NCBI GenBank assembly: GCA_013824085.1
Contig: PNNF01000008.1
Coordinates: 18,111 to 82,110 of the forward strand
DNA from: Chlorobiaceae bacterium
GTDB lineage: Bacteria; Bacteroidota; Ignavibacteria; Ignavibacteriales; Ignavibacteriaceae
Length of the DNA stretch: 64,000 bases
Reading direction: 5' to 3'
Shown piece by piece: positions 1 to 9,047 of the stretch; the first letter of the stretch is position 1, and every line of letters begins with the position of its first letter. A program made the position numbers and the translations under genes. A model generated the notes under the pieces. It did no database searches, had not been told where the DNA came from, and worked only from the letters and a program-made list of their open reading frames with translations.

Positions 1-243
1 CTTAATCTCTAAATTTAATTGAGCATTGCACAAAGTTCTTACATCAAAATTTAAGTTGAGCTGTGCTCCTTGTTGTGTTGCGACTAAGTTCTCTGCGGTC
101 TCGCCTAAAAATTCAGCGGGAGAAGAGAGTTTTTGTTCATTCAGACAAGAGGAATAAGTTGTTTGCAATAATTGCAACTCTTTTTGACTTGCACATCCTA
201 CGAAAAAAAGAGCCACGACAATGAGCGAAAATAATTGTTTCAT
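1..243 (-). CDS. Putative lipoprotein, N-terminal part only (cut by window start)
   Basis: The minus strand reads open for 81 codons from an ATG at 243 to the window edge, so only the N-terminus is visible. It begins MKQLFSLIVVALFFVGCASQ: a short basic start, a hydrophobic stretch and a cysteine at residue 17 in a lipobox-like setting (FVGC), which suggests a lipid-anchored envelope protein. A good ribosome binding site (AGGAGAT) lies just upstream of the ATG. The rest of the visible part is glutamine- and leucine-rich and matches no family I recognise. It is divergent from the TPR gene that starts at 324, so the 80 bp between them should hold both promoters. Confidence 0.7.
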   Translation of the reverse strand, partial: MKQLFSLIVVALFFVGCASQKELQLLQTTYSSCLNEQKLSSPAEFLGETAENLVATQQGAQLNLNFDVRTLCNAQLNLEIK

Positions 244-323
244 ACTGATCTCCTTTAATTTATATTAAATGAAAATGGATTTTAGAATAACTTGAATCGA
301 AATTTCTATTTATTATCTTAACA

Positions 324-2186
324 ATGATGAAAAATTTTATAATTGTTTTTACTCTCTTATTCACGATTCAAACCTATTCGCAGTTCGATGATTTGAATAG
401 TAAATTTTTGCTTGCTCAAAGTTATGAGCAAATGGGCGATTTACAAAAAGCGAGAATACTTTTTGAGGAAGTTTATTTTATTCAAAAAGATAATTTCCAA
501 TTTTTTGAATCCTTAAATAGAGTATATCTAAAGCTAAAACTCTTTAACGAATCGATTCAAATAATTCAGAATCGTTTAAGTATTTTCCCAAATGATATCA
601 CATCAATCGGATTGCTCGGTGTTACGTATTATCAAGCCGGCAAAGAAGAAGAGACATTTAAACTTTGGAACGATGCATTAAAAGAGCAGCCCACAAACTT
701 GATCTATTATCGGATACTTGCTAATTATGCTCTTGAGCTTCGCTTGTTCGACAAAGCAATTGATATTTTACAAAAAGGAAAAGCCAACACCGCAGAGGCA
801 AGAATTTTTTCTTACGATCTCGCACATCTCTACTCGTTAACTATGCGCTTTAAGGAAGCCGCTGAAGAGTATATCGAAATAATTAACTTTGATCCAAATC
901 AAATAATTGTAATTCAGTCGCGAATATTAAGTTACATCAACAAACCCGAAGCACTCGTCCCAACTATTCAAGTTTTTCAAAAAAGTAATTTTAAGGAGAA
1001 TAGCGGATTAGGTCATCTTCTCGCTGCGCTCTATGTTGAGAATAATCAATTTGTTGAAGCATTCGAGTTATTAAAATTACTCGACAAAAAATTCTCATTG
1101 AATGGACAAGAAGTATTTCAATTTGCAACAAGAATGAGTGGTTTGAACCAATATCGACTTGCCTCAAACTCATTCGAGTATCTCCTTTCAGAATATCCAT
1201 ACTCGAATATGATCTCAAACTTTAGATTAAATTATGCAAAAAATTTAGAAGCTGAATTGAATTACGAATTCATAAAAAATAATCCGACTTGGAAAGATTT
1301 TTTTACATACACAGTTTTTAACAAAGAAAAATATAATTCAGTTATTGAGAATTATAAAAAAATAATTTCTACTTATCAGCACTCAGAAATTGCAATTGAA
1401 TCAATATTAAGAATCGGAGAAATTTACTTAAATAGATTAGGCAACTTGGAAGAAGCGGAAAAATATTTTTCAGAAGTTATTCAAAAATTTTCAATGTCAA
1501 GATATTTTGTTGCGGCTGCGTTAAATCAAATAGATATTTTCATAAAGAAAAATAATGTTGAACAAGCTTCTGCATTGATTTCACGCCTTGAGATTAATCC
1601 AATAATTTCTTCAGAAGATCGCAATAGAATTATTTTATACAAAGCAAAAATAAATTTTTATAATGGAGCTTTTTCTGAAGCAAAAAAATATTTGGATATT
1701 ATTTCACAACAAACTCAAGACAAAATATCTAATGACGCAATAGAGCTTTCGCTTCTAATAAGTACTTCAATTGTAGATTCTATTTCATTGGCAAAATTTG
1801 CAAGGGCAGAGTTTGAAATGGAGAAAGAAAATTTTGCATCAGCTCAAAAATTGTTTGAAGAACTAACCGGATTGAATCAGCTTTTTATTTTGAGTAGTAA
1901 ATCTGAGTTGAGAGTTGTTCAATGCTTAATTGCGGTAAATAATTATAGTTCCGCAATTGAAAAAATTGAGTTAAGTTTGCAAGATTCAAATAAGCGTTTT
2001 TTGGAAAATCAAAAAAATATTTTTTCCGATCATCTTCAGTTCTTGCTTGGGCAGATTTATCAAAACGGGCTTGTAGATTTTCCCAAAGCAATCAGAGCAT
2101 ATGAAGACTTGATGATCTATTTTCCAAATTCCCTTTTTATTGATAAAGTTAGAGACGAAATATTAAAATTGAAAAAAATTAGCTGA
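324..2186 (+). CDS. Exported tetratricopeptide-repeat protein
   Basis: A 620-residue protein with a Sec signal peptide (about residues 1-20, ending YSQ) followed almost entirely by TPR-like helical hairpins. Typical repeat fragments are seen near residues 30-60, 95-125, 365-395 and the C-terminus ([19 protein letters not shown]). Such proteins act as protein-interaction scaffolds in the periplasm or at the outer membrane; no catalytic motif is visible and the partner is unknown. The spacing of only 7 bp to clpX suggests one transcript. MM is encoded at the start, so the second ATG (327) is an equally good start. Similar long TPR proteins are common in this phylum; the exact role is not inferable. 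Confidence 0.8.
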   Translation: MMKNFIIVFTLLFTIQTYSQFDDLNSKFLLAQSYEQMGDLQKARILFEEVYFIQKDNFQFFESLNRVYLKLKLFNESIQIIQNRLSIFPNDITSIGLLGVTYYQAGKEEETFKLWNDALKEQPTNLIYYRILANYALELRLFDKAIDILQKGKANTAEARIFSYDLAHLYSLTMRFKEAAEEYIEIINFDPNQIIVIQSRILSYINKPEALVPTIQVFQKSNFKENSGLGHLLAALYVENNQFVEAFELLKLLDKKFSLNGQEVFQFATRMSGLNQYRLASNSFEYLLSEYPYSNMISNFRLNYAKNLEAELNYEFIKNNPTWKDFFTYTVFNKEKYNSVIENYKKIISTYQHSEIAIESILRIGEIYLNRLGNLEEAEKYFSEVIQKFSMSRYFVAAALNQIDIFIKKNNVEQASALISRLEINPIISSEDRNRIILYKAKINFYNGAFSEAKKYLDIISQQTQDKISNDAIELSLLISTSIVDSISLAKFARAEFEMEKENFASAQKLFEELTGLNQLFILSSKSELRVVQCLIAVNNYSSAIEKIELSLQDSNKRFLENQKNIFSDHLQFLLGQIYQNGLVDFPKAIRAYEDLMIYFPNSLFIDKVRDEILKLKKIS

Positions 2187-2193
2187 GAGAAAA

Positions 2194-3459
2194 ATGAGCA
2201 AAAAAAATAGTAGTAGCAAAACAATTAAATGTTCTTTCTGTGGAAGAGATAATAACGAAGTTAGTAGCTTAATTGCTGGTCCAGAAGTTTATATCTGTGA
2301 CTTGTGCGTAGGCAATAGCGTTGATATTATTCGTCAGAACCTTGCTGCTTACAGTGGTGCAAAAAATGTTAAGAGTCAAGCCGATCTATTCACTCCTGAA
2401 TCAATAAAAAATAGTATTGATGAATATGTGATTGAACAAGAACGTGCTAAAAAAGTGCTTGCTGTTGCTGTCTATAATCATTACAAAAGAATTAATATAA
2501 AAAATTCTTTCTTCGAACTTGAAGATGTAGAAATTGATAAAAGTAATATTTTGTTAATTGGACCTACAGGAGTTGGAAAAACTCTACTCGCACAAACTCT
2601 CGCAAAAATGCTTGACGTCCCTTTTGCAATTGCTGACGCTACAACTATTACCGAATCTGGTTATGTCGGAGATGACGTTGAGACCGTGTTAGTGCATCTT
2701 TTACAGAATGCAGATTACAATTTAGAACGTGCTCAAAAAGGAATTGTCTATATTGATGAGATTGATAAGATTGCAAGAAAAAGTGATAGCCCTTCAATTA
2801 CTCGCGATGTTTCGGGTGAAGGAGTTCAACAAGCATTGTTAAAAATACTTGAAGGAACAATAGCGGGCGTGCCTCCCAAAGGTGGAAGAAAACATCCTGA
2901 ACAAAATTTGATTAATGTAAATACGAAAAATATTTTGTTCATCGTTGGTGGTGCATTTGTCGGAATAGAAAAAATTGTTGCTTCAAGAGTAAATCAAAAT
3001 AGAATGGGATTCGGATCTGAGACGTCAACAAAAATGAATTTTACTGATGATGAATTTTTTGCACAAATACGCCCTGAAGATTTATTGAAATTTGGATTGA
3101 TACCTGAATTAATCGGAAGGCTTCCTGTTATTGCTCCGCTACATTCTTTGAGTGAAGATGCTCTAAAAAATATTTTACTCAAACCTAAAAATGCTATCAT
3201 TAAACAATACAAAAAATTGTTTGCGATGGAAGGCGTTGAGCTTGAGTTTGATCCATTCGCAATAGACGCAATAGTTAAAAAAGCTGTTGAACGAAAAACT
3301 GGCGCACGTGCTCTTAGATCAATACTTGAAGATTTTATGATTGACATTATGTATTCGATTCCATCAAAAAAAAATATTTCAAAATGTATCATTACGCGCG
3401 ATGTCATTGAATCAAAAAAAGAACCAATTTATATTGAAGAAAAAAGAAAATCTGCATAA
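2194..3459 (+). CDS. clpX: ATP-dependent Clp protease ATP-binding subunit ClpX
   Basis: ClpX is the AAA+ unfoldase that feeds substrates to ClpP in the cytoplasm. The 421-residue length is normal. The N-terminal zinc-binding domain has C13, C16, C35 and C38; Walker A is GPTGVGKT (123-130), the Walker B region is IVYIDEID (184-191), and the GYVGDD pore-loop motif is at 156-161. The ClpP-docking loop reads MGFG where many ClpX have IGFG. The sensor-2 region (RKTGARALR) is near the C-terminus. It sits 7 bp after the TPR gene and 7 bp before the next gene, so the three are probably co-transcribed. No clpP is present in this window. Confidence 0.97.
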   Translation: MSKKNSSSKTIKCSFCGRDNNEVSSLIAGPEVYICDLCVGNSVDIIRQNLAAYSGAKNVKSQADLFTPESIKNSIDEYVIEQERAKKVLAVAVYNHYKRINIKNSFFELEDVEIDKSNILLIGPTGVGKTLLAQTLAKMLDVPFAIADATTITESGYVGDDVETVLVHLLQNADYNLERAQKGIVYIDEIDKIARKSDSPSITRDVSGEGVQQALLKILEGTIAGVPPKGGRKHPEQNLINVNTKNILFIVGGAFVGIEKIVASRVNQNRMGFGSETSTKMNFTDDEFFAQIRPEDLLKFGLIPELIGRLPVIAPLHSLSEDALKNILLKPKNAIIKQYKKLFAMEGVELEFDPFAIDAIVKKAVERKTGARALRSILEDFMIDIMYSIPSKKNISKCIITRDVIESKKEPIYIEEKRKSA

Positions 3460-3466
3460 ATAAAAA

Positions 3467-4717
3467 ATGAAAATTTTGCTTTTTATATTTTTTTCTTTTT
3501 TCAATTTGTTTGGTCAAGCAAAAATATTTGTACCAATGGATTTAACTCAGACAGATCACCTCAAAGCTTATGGTGTTGCGTTCAGAGCACTTGACCAAGG
3601 ACTGAAAGTTGATTGGCTCTTGAACTATAAGAGCGGTTCATTTATGATTGACTATGCAGATAAATTAACTCTTGAAATGCGACTCGAAGGAGTTTCTTTT
3701 TCTCTCCTTGATCAAGCTGATGTTATTCAGATCTATTCTACTGTGCAATCCGAAGAAAATAATATGGAAGTTATCCGTCTTGAAAAATCTCCAAAGATTG
3801 CGGTTTACGTTCCACCCGGTTTTCAGCCTTGGGATGATGCGGTTACGTTGGTGCTTGATTATGCAAAAATTCCTTACGACAAAATTTGGAATGAAGAAAT
3901 TTTACTCGGCAATCTTTCAAAATATGATTGGCTGCACTTACACCACGAAGACTTTACGGGACAGTATGGAAAATTTTACGCAAGTTTTTCTAATGCTCAG
4001 TGGTACATCGAGCAACAAATACGCTATGAAACTAATGCAAAGAAATTAAACTTCAGAAAAGTTTCTGAGATGAAACGAGAAGTTGCTGTGAGAATAAAAG
4101 AGTTTGTTGGTCAAGGTGGATTTTTATTTGCGATGTGTTCGGCTACTGATTCATACGACATAGCATTGGCTGCGGTCAACACTGACATATGCGCTCAGGT
4201 TTTTGATGGAGATGCTGCTGACCCCGATGCTCAAGAAAAACTCGATTTCACTAACACGCTCGCTTTTCATAATTTTAAGTTAGAGATGAATCCTTTCATC
4301 TATGAATTTTCAGATATCGACATTCAACCATTAGAAGTTGGTAATCAAGAGAATGACTACTTCACTCTTTTCGATTTTTCAGCAAAGTTCGATCCCGTCC
4401 CAACAATGTTAACTCAAAGTCATGCCTCTGTAATTAAAGGTTTTATGGGACAAACAACAATGTTCAGAAAAAATTTGATTAAGAGTTCTGTAATTATTTT
4501 GGGCGAGCGACCAAACACACAACAAGTAAAATATATTCACGGAAATTTTGGAAGAGGCACTTTTACTTTTTACGGCGGACACGATCCTGAAGATTATCAA
4601 CACGCTGTTGGTGACCCGCCGACAGATTTATCGCTGTTCAAAAATTCTCCCGGCTATAGATTAATTCTTAATAATATTTTATTCCCTGCTGCAAAGAAAA
4701 AAGAACAAAAGACTTAA
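3467..4717 (+). CDS. Exported conserved protein of the family often labelled 'asparagine synthetase B' (function unknown)
   Basis: A 416-residue protein with a signal peptide (about 1-18). Long conserved stretches such as MDLTQTDHLKAYG, WLHLHHEDFTGQYGKFYA, FAMCSATDSYDIAL, GHDPEDYQHAVGDPPT and PGYRLILNNILFPAAKKKKxKT-like ends match, from memory, a Bacteroidota family that databases frequently name asparagine synthetase B. The name does not fit: there is no N-terminal catalytic Cys2 of class II amidotransferases, no PP-loop ATP motif, and the protein is exported. The fold may be glutamine-amidotransferase-like (FAMCSAT resembles a nucleophile-elbow region), which is only a guess. It lies 7 bp downstream of clpX. 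Function unknown. Confidence 0.75.
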   Translation: MKILLFIFFSFFNLFGQAKIFVPMDLTQTDHLKAYGVAFRALDQGLKVDWLLNYKSGSFMIDYADKLTLEMRLEGVSFSLLDQADVIQIYSTVQSEENNMEVIRLEKSPKIAVYVPPGFQPWDDAVTLVLDYAKIPYDKIWNEEILLGNLSKYDWLHLHHEDFTGQYGKFYASFSNAQWYIEQQIRYETNAKKLNFRKVSEMKREVAVRIKEFVGQGGFLFAMCSATDSYDIALAAVNTDICAQVFDGDAADPDAQEKLDFTNTLAFHNFKLEMNPFIYEFSDIDIQPLEVGNQENDYFTLFDFSAKFDPVPTMLTQSHASVIKGFMGQTTMFRKNLIKSSVIILGERPNTQQVKYIHGNFGRGTFTFYGGHDPEDYQHAVGDPPTDLSLFKNSPGYRLILNNILFPAAKKKEQKT

Positions 4718-4758
4718 ATAATTTTTCAGATCGTATTATAAATTTTTATTCTGTTTAA

Positions 4759-5388
4759 ATGCAAAGTATCGATAGAAAAAAACATTGGGAAAATATTTAC
4801 CAAACAACTAACAACAATAATTTCAGTTGGTATCAGTCAACTCCAACAACATCACTCGAATTCATCAACGAAATGAAAATTTCAAGGACATCAAAAATAA
4901 TTGATGTTGGTGGTGGCGATAGTTTTTTTGTTGACAACTTAATTGAGTTAGGTTTCTTGGATTTAACTGTTTTGGATATTTCTGAAGCTGCTATCAGTCG
5001 TGCAAAAAATAGACTTGGGAATAATTCATCAAAAGTAAAATGGATTGTTTCGGATGTAACTTTATTTGACGAAGTTGAACAATATGATTTTTGGCATGAC
5101 AGAGCAGTCTTTCATTTCTTAACAGAAGATGAGGAGATAAAAAAATATTCAGAGATTGTTTCTAAAAAAATAAATGCAAAGGGAATTTTGGTGATTGGAA
5201 CTTTTTCTGACGTCGGTCCTAAAAAATGTAGTGGACTTGAAATTAAGCAGTACAATGAATTGAGTTTGGAAAAAATATTTTCTTCATCATTTGAAAAAAT
5301 AAAATCTCTTTCAGTAGATCATAACACCCCATCTGGAAAAATTCAAAATTTTATTTTTCTTTCTTTCAGAAAAAAAAAAACGAACTAA
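4759..5388 (+). CDS. Class I SAM-dependent methyltransferase
   Basis: A 209-residue cytoplasmic protein with the Rossmann methyltransferase motif I at residues 46-54 (KIIDVGGGD), a motif II acidic residue after VLDIS, and a post-I region DFWHDRAVFHF that resembles small-molecule methyltransferases. The N-terminal HWENIYQTT...FSWYQ pattern is frequent in this subgroup. The substrate cannot be told. It follows the previous gene by 41 bp and may be the last gene of the clpX cluster. The 3' end is A-rich (a run of ten A), so its length there could be affected by a sequencing slip. Confidence 0.85.
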   Translation: MQSIDRKKHWENIYQTTNNNNFSWYQSTPTTSLEFINEMKISRTSKIIDVGGGDSFFVDNLIELGFLDLTVLDISEAAISRAKNRLGNNSSKVKWIVSDVTLFDEVEQYDFWHDRAVFHFLTEDEEIKKYSEIVSKKINAKGILVIGTFSDVGPKKCSGLEIKQYNELSLEKIFSSSFEKIKSLSVDHNTPSGKIQNFIFLSFRKKKTN

Positions 5389-5452
5389 AATTTTTGTTTT
5401 GAGCTGACTTTGGTTTGATTTTTAGAAGAGAGGTTAGGTTTAAAAATAGAAA

Positions 5453-5473
5453 GGCGTTCATAATAACAACGCC
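5453..5473 (-). terminator. Putative Rho-independent terminator of the first RRM gene
   Basis: GGCGTT/AACGCC stem with a 9-base loop, followed on the minus strand by TTTCTATTTTTA. It lies about 30 bp after the stop of the RRM gene ending at 5502. The stem uses the same GGCGTT sequence as the terminator of the second RRM gene, fitting a gene duplication. Confidence 0.6.
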
Positions 5474-5501
5474 AATACTATTTCATGAGCCGAAAAACTT
5501 A

Positions 5502-5750
5502 CTATTTAGGCTTTGCTTCACTCACGATAATGCTACGTCCATTCAATTGTGCACCGTTTAGGGCTTGAATAGCACTTGATGCATCTGAGGATGATTCCAT
5601 TTCAACGAACCCAAAACCTCTTGATTTACCTGTTTGACGATCTGTAACTACCTTAGCAGATACGACATTTCCATGTGCTTCAAATGTTTCTTTTAAAGAA
5701 TCATCTGTAGCCGACCAGGGAAGACTTCCCACGAACAATTTAGTACTCAA
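5502..5750 (-). CDS. RRM-domain RNA-binding protein, copy 1
   Basis: A small single-RRM protein of the glycine-rich, cold-shock-associated kind found in many bacteria. RNP2 is KLFVGSLPW at the N-terminus and RNP1 is KSRGFGFVEM, both with the aromatic residues needed for RNA stacking. I place the start at a TTG (5750) that gives 82 residues beginning (M)STKLFVGS, because a GAGG ribosome binding site sits 5 bases before it. The reading frame stays open upstream to a TTG at 5801, but the longer form would add a non-RRM stretch. The paralog at 6372-6623 has the same leader and the same TTG arrangement. Likely an RNA chaperone; target unknown. Confidence 0.88.
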   Translation of the reverse strand: MSTKLFVGSLPWSATDDSLKETFEAHGNVVSAKVVTDRQTGKSRGFGFVEMESSSDASSAIQALNGAQLNGRSIIVSEAKPK

Positions 5751-5787
5751 AGTAACCTCGAAAATGATTAAATAACACACGAGCATT
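5751..5787 (-). promoter_or_regulatory. Conserved 5' leader of RRM gene copy 1
   Basis: The roughly 35 bases before the TTG start (GTGTTATTTAATCATTTT, then CGAGGTTA) are nearly identical to those before the second RRM gene. Two diverged paralogs keeping the same untranslated leader, including the GAGG site, suggests a functional leader such as an autoregulatory or temperature-responsive element; this is inference. Confidence 0.45.
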
Positions 5788-5801
5788 TTTGCTCTTAACA
5801 A

Positions 5802-6316
5802 AGATACACTTAATCTTTCGTTTTTCCTATTAATATAATTATCTTTCGAGTTGCTAAAATAATCCCTAATGTAACTGATGCTTTAGTCAATAATTATTAA
5901 TTCCAATAATTATTATGATTATCATTTATACAGAGTCTAAATTTGCTTTATTCCCTGTGAACTAATTATTTTCAATCTTCTATTTAAAAGTTCGATTATT
6001 TTATTTTGCAATAAAATTATTTTAGATCCAAATTACTCCAATAATAATTTTTAAAATTATTATTTGCTTTATTCTATTCTTCGTGACTTTGCAGTAAAAT
6101 GATTTTTAAGTGAATTACATTTTCCACGAACAAAATGTCAATGGGGACTGATGAGTTGAAAATAAAAAAAATGATCTCAAAAAAGAGGATAGAACTCAAT
6201 TATGATTTTCTAAAAAAAACAAACTGAATAATTTCAGGAGAAGACAAAACACTAACTCTGGATTCAATGATCCAAAATTAAGGTAAATGTTTATTCCAAC
6301 AGAGAAATGTTGAATT
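5802..6316. other. AT-rich stretch without a supported gene between the two RRM genes
   Basis: About 515 bases with no convincing reading frame. It must hold the promoter of RRM copy 1 near its left end. It contains a perfect AT-only palindrome (listed separately at 6040-6064). No other structure was recognised. Confidence 0.6.
6040..6064. repeat. 25-bp perfect AT-only palindrome
   Basis: Two 12-base arms (AATAATAATTTT and its exact complement) around a single central T. It lies in the gene-free stretch between the RRM genes. In such an AT-rich region some palindromes are expected by chance; a binding site or DNA-melting element is possible. Confidence 0.5.
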
Positions 6317-6345
6317 AAAAAAAAGGCGTTCTAAAAAAGAACGCC
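6317..6345 (-). terminator. Rho-independent terminator of the second RRM gene
   Basis: An 8-bp perfect stem (GGCGTTCT/AGAACGCC) with an A5 loop, followed on the minus strand by a run of eight T. It lies 27 bp downstream of the stop codon of the RRM gene that ends at 6372. Confidence 0.85.
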
Positions 6346-6371
6346 CAAACTGATCAATTTAAGCCAATCAA

Positions 6372-6623
6372 TTATGATTTAGGCTTAGCTTCACTAACTA
6401 CTATCGCACGACCATTCATTTCTGAACCGTTTAGCGATTTAATAGCGTTTGATGCATCAGAATCAGATTCCATTTCTACGAATCCAAAACCTCTTGATTT
6501 ACCGGTTTGACGGTCTGTTACTACTTTTGCAGATACAACTTTACCAAAAGCTGCAAATGTTTCTTTTAAAGAATCGTCTGTAGTTGACCAAGGAAGACTT
6601 CCAACGAACAATTTAGTACTCAA
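6372..6623 (-). CDS. RRM-domain RNA-binding protein, copy 2
   Basis: Paralog of the RRM protein at 5502-5750, in the same orientation. RNP2 (KLFVGSLPW) and RNP1 (KSRGFGFVEM) are identical; the changes fall in loops and helix 1 (EAHGN to AAFGK). A TTG start at 6623, preceded by GAGG at proper spacing, gives 83 residues; an in-frame ATG at 6659 would add 12 residues with no RRM similarity. Such proteins often rise on cold shock and act as RNA chaperones; that role is inferred from the family. It has its own terminator, so the two copies are probably separate transcripts. Confidence 0.88.
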   Translation of the reverse strand: MSTKLFVGSLPWSTTDDSLKETFAAFGKVVSAKVVTDRQTGKSRGFGFVEMESDSDASNAIKSLNGSEMNGRAIVVSEAKPKS

Positions 6624-6682
6624 AATAACCTCGAAAATGATTAAATAACACAATGGCATTTTTGCCTATAGAAATATAAGGC
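6624..6682 (-). promoter_or_regulatory. Conserved 5' leader of RRM gene copy 2, with small hairpin
   Basis: The 35 bases before the TTG match the leader of copy 1. Further upstream (6664-6682) GCCT...AGGC can form a small imperfect hairpin in the transcript. The A/T-rich 6683-6916 stretch beyond it shows no gene and should contain the promoter of this gene and the 3' region of radA. Confidence 0.4.
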
Positions 6683-6916
6683 AATTATTTCAGATAGCAA
6701 AAAAGAATTTTTATTTTTTTTTGATTAATCTTCTATTAAATCTATACCACTTTATATTTTTTGCAACCGAAGTTACATTTTTTTAATGAAAAGTTTTGGT
6801 TTGAGAAGTTGAGAAATATTTTTCTCATTGTGTTAGAAGTGTTTTTTTTGTATAATTTTTTTTAGAAAAAAATTAGTTGAAATATTATTTAAAAATAAAT
6901 TCGCTATAATTTTTTT

Positions 6917-8266
6917 TTATTTCAATACTAAAGAAATTGTTTCACTCAAGCTATCGACACTGATCACTTGAATTGAATTGGATGTTTTAATTGCTTTATT
7001 ATTTGATGCAGGAATAATTATTCTTTTGAATCCGAGTTTAGCAGCTTCAGAAATTCTTTTCTCAACATTTCCAACGCTTCTAATCTCTCCGCCTAATCCA
7101 ACTTCACCAACTATTATTGAATTATTGTCACAAGTTTTATCATACAGACTTGAAGCAATCGCAGAACAAATTGCAAGGTCTGCAGCAGGCTCATCAATTC
7201 TAACTCCGCCCACCATGTTCAAAAAAACATTATGTGAAGAGACTTTGCAATTGGCTCTTCTTTCAAGCACAGCAAGTAGAATCGACAATCTTCTATAATC
7301 GTAACCCGTTGCTACTCGTTGTGGATTTCCGAAATGAGAAGGCGTTACTAATGCTTGTACTTCAATCAGGAGTGGTCTTGTCCCTTCAATACTGGCTGTA
7401 ACTGCAGAGCCTGAAATATTTTTATCACGACCACTTAAAAATAATTCGCTCGGATTCTTGACCTCTTCTAATCCGCTCTCCTGCATTTCAAAAATTCCAA
7501 TTTCATTCGTGTTACCAAAACGATTTTTTGTTGCTCTTAAAATTCGATAAGAATTTTTTCCTTCACCTTCAAACTGAATTACAGTATCGACTATATGTTC
7601 AAGTAATTTGGGACCTGCAAGCATTCCTTCTTTTGTAACGTGTCCAATTATTACAACAACAAAATTATTTTTCTTCGCTTCACTTAATAATTTTGAAGTG
7701 CATTCTCTAATTTGTGTAACTGTGCCCGCAGCATTATCATAGTTTGAATCATACACAGTTTGAATGGAATCGATTACAACTACAATTGGAGTTTCAGTTC
7801 TTATTGTTGCAAGAATTGAATTGAGATCAGTTTCAGGAAGAATCAAAATATTTTCTGATTTTAATTTTAGACGATTGGCTCTCATTTTTATCTGTTCAAT
7901 TGACTCTTCGCCTGTAACGTAAAGTACTTTCTCTTTTATTTTACCAACGGCTTGAAGAACTAATGTTGACTTCCCTATTCCGGGATCTCCTCCAATCAAT
8001 ACTACAGAGCCTTCAATAAAGCCTCCACCAAGCACTCTATCAAACTCTAAGATTCCAGTTTTAATTCTTTCTTCTCTGTTAGATGAAATTTCATTGAGCT
8101 TATAAAACTTCGTCTCTTTTTTTAAAATTTTTTCTTTTGCTCTACCTGTTTCAAAAACTTCTTCAATGAATGAATTCCAAGTTGAACATTGTGGACACTT
8201 GCCTAACCAGCGTAGTGTTTCAAAGCCACAGTTTGAACAGATATATTTTACTTTGAGTTTAGACAT
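6917..8266 (-). CDS. radA: DNA repair protein RadA (Sms)
   Basis: RadA is a RecA-like ATPase that drives branch migration of recombination intermediates. All family marks are present in 449 residues: an N-terminal zinc finger (C10, C13, C24, C27), Walker A GGDPGIGKST (about 92-101), the RadA-specific KNRFG motif near residue 250, and a C-terminal Lon-protease-like domain with ATSxxG-type ordering (GGVRIDEPAADLAI, GEVGLGGEIRSV). The last eight bases of the sirtuin gene overlap its start, so the two are likely translated from one mRNA. The start codon ATG at 8266 gives the exact expected N-terminus. Confidence 0.97.
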   Translation of the reverse strand: MSKLKVKYICSNCGFETLRWLGKCPQCSTWNSFIEEVFETGRAKEKILKKETKFYKLNEISSNREERIKTGILEFDRVLGGGFIEGSVVLIGGDPGIGKSTLVLQAVGKIKEKVLYVTGEESIEQIKMRANRLKLKSENILILPETDLNSILATIRTETPIVVVIDSIQTVYDSNYDNAAGTVTQIRECTSKLLSEAKKNNFVVVIIGHVTKEGMLAGPKLLEHIVDTVIQFEGEGKNSYRILRATKNRFGNTNEIGIFEMQESGLEEVKNPSELFLSGRDKNISGSAVTASIEGTRPLLIEVQALVTPSHFGNPQRVATGYDYRRLSILLAVLERRANCKVSSHNVFLNMVGGVRIDEPAADLAICSAIASSLYDKTCDNNSIIVGEVGLGGEIRSVGNVEKRISEAAKLGFKRIIIPASNNKAIKTSNSIQVISVDSLSETISLVLK

Positions 8267-8999
8267 TTAATTTTATTTTTTCAAATTCTATTAACAACTG
8301 CGGAAGAATTATTCCCGCGCTTCCGAATAATGAAACATCTGCAAAGCGTGTTAATTCAGTCTCTTCAAGATTTATCTCGACAAGAAATTTTCCAGAAATT
8401 TTTGCTTTAATTGGAATATCAGCGGCAGGATAAACTAAAAAAGAAGTTCCAACAACAAAAATCATATCACAATTTTTTGCTGCATTTTCGCTATTAGAAA
8501 ATTGAACTTGAGGTAGCATTTCACCAAACCAAACTACATCAGGTCTAATAAGTCCGCCGCATTCACATTTGGAAATTTTGTCGTCGTCATTAAAATCAAC
8601 ATAGTCGTATCGTTTTTTACATTTGATACAATAATTTTTTTCGATGTTTCCGTGCAATTCATGGACTAAATTACTTCCTGCACGAATATGAAGGTTATCA
8701 ACATTTTGAGTAACAACAGTAACGTCAAAATATTTTTGCATCAGCGCGATTGTTTTGTGTCCAAGATTAGGCTCAGCATTTTTTACAATTTTACGTCTAT
8801 ACTGATACCACTCCCAAACGAGTTCTGGGTTTTTTATGAATGCGTTGAAGTTAGCGAGTTCTTCGGGTTTAAATTTTTTCCAAAGTCCACCTTCACCTCT
8901 AAAAGTTGGAATCCCACTCTCGGCAGAAATTCCGGCACCTGTAAAGAAAACAATTTTTTTTGAACTCAGTAATTTTTCTAAAATTTTTTCTCTTTGCAT
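8259..8999 (-). CDS. NAD-dependent protein deacylase, Sir2 family (class III/CobB-like)
   Basis: Removes acyl groups from lysine using NAD. Motifs: GAGISAESGIPTFRG (NAD binding), TQNVDNLH, catalytic histidine in ELHGN, four zinc cysteines (CIKC...CECGG) and GTSFLVYPAA. The WYQYRR segment supplies the Tyr and Arg (Y-x-x-R) that in SIRT5/CobB-type enzymes favour succinyl or malonyl lysine, so desuccinylase activity is likely. I prefer the ATG at 8999: the earlier in-frame ATG at 9017 lies inside the terminator hairpin of the upstream gene. It overlaps radA by 8 bp. Confidence 0.93.
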   Translation of the reverse strand: MQREKILEKLLSSKKIVFFTGAGISAESGIPTFRGEGGLWKKFKPEELANFNAFIKNPELVWEWYQYRRKIVKNAEPNLGHKTIALMQKYFDVTVVTQNVDNLHIRAGSNLVHELHGNIEKNYCIKCKKRYDYVDFNDDDKISKCECGGLIRPDVVWFGEMLPQVQFSNSENAAKNCDMIFVVGTSFLVYPAADIPIKAKISGKFLVEINLEETELTRFADVSLFGSAGIILPQLLIEFEKIKLNV

Positions 9000-9000
9000 A

Positions 9001-9036
9001 TCTATAAAATAAAACATCTGCCGAAGCAGATGTTTT
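9001..9036 (-). terminator. Strong Rho-independent terminator with UUCG loop
   Basis: An 11-bp perfect stem (AAAACATCTGC at 9011-9021, complement at 9026-9036) closed on the minus strand by the very stable TTCG tetraloop and followed by TTTATTTTATA. It ends the TPR gene at 9048 and reaches into the proposed start region of the sirtuin gene. Confidence 0.88.
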
Positions 9037-9047
9037 GTATCTAATTA

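Noticed and set aside
3467..4717. True asparagine synthetase
   Set aside because: No catalytic Cys2, no ATP PP-loop, and a signal peptide is present.
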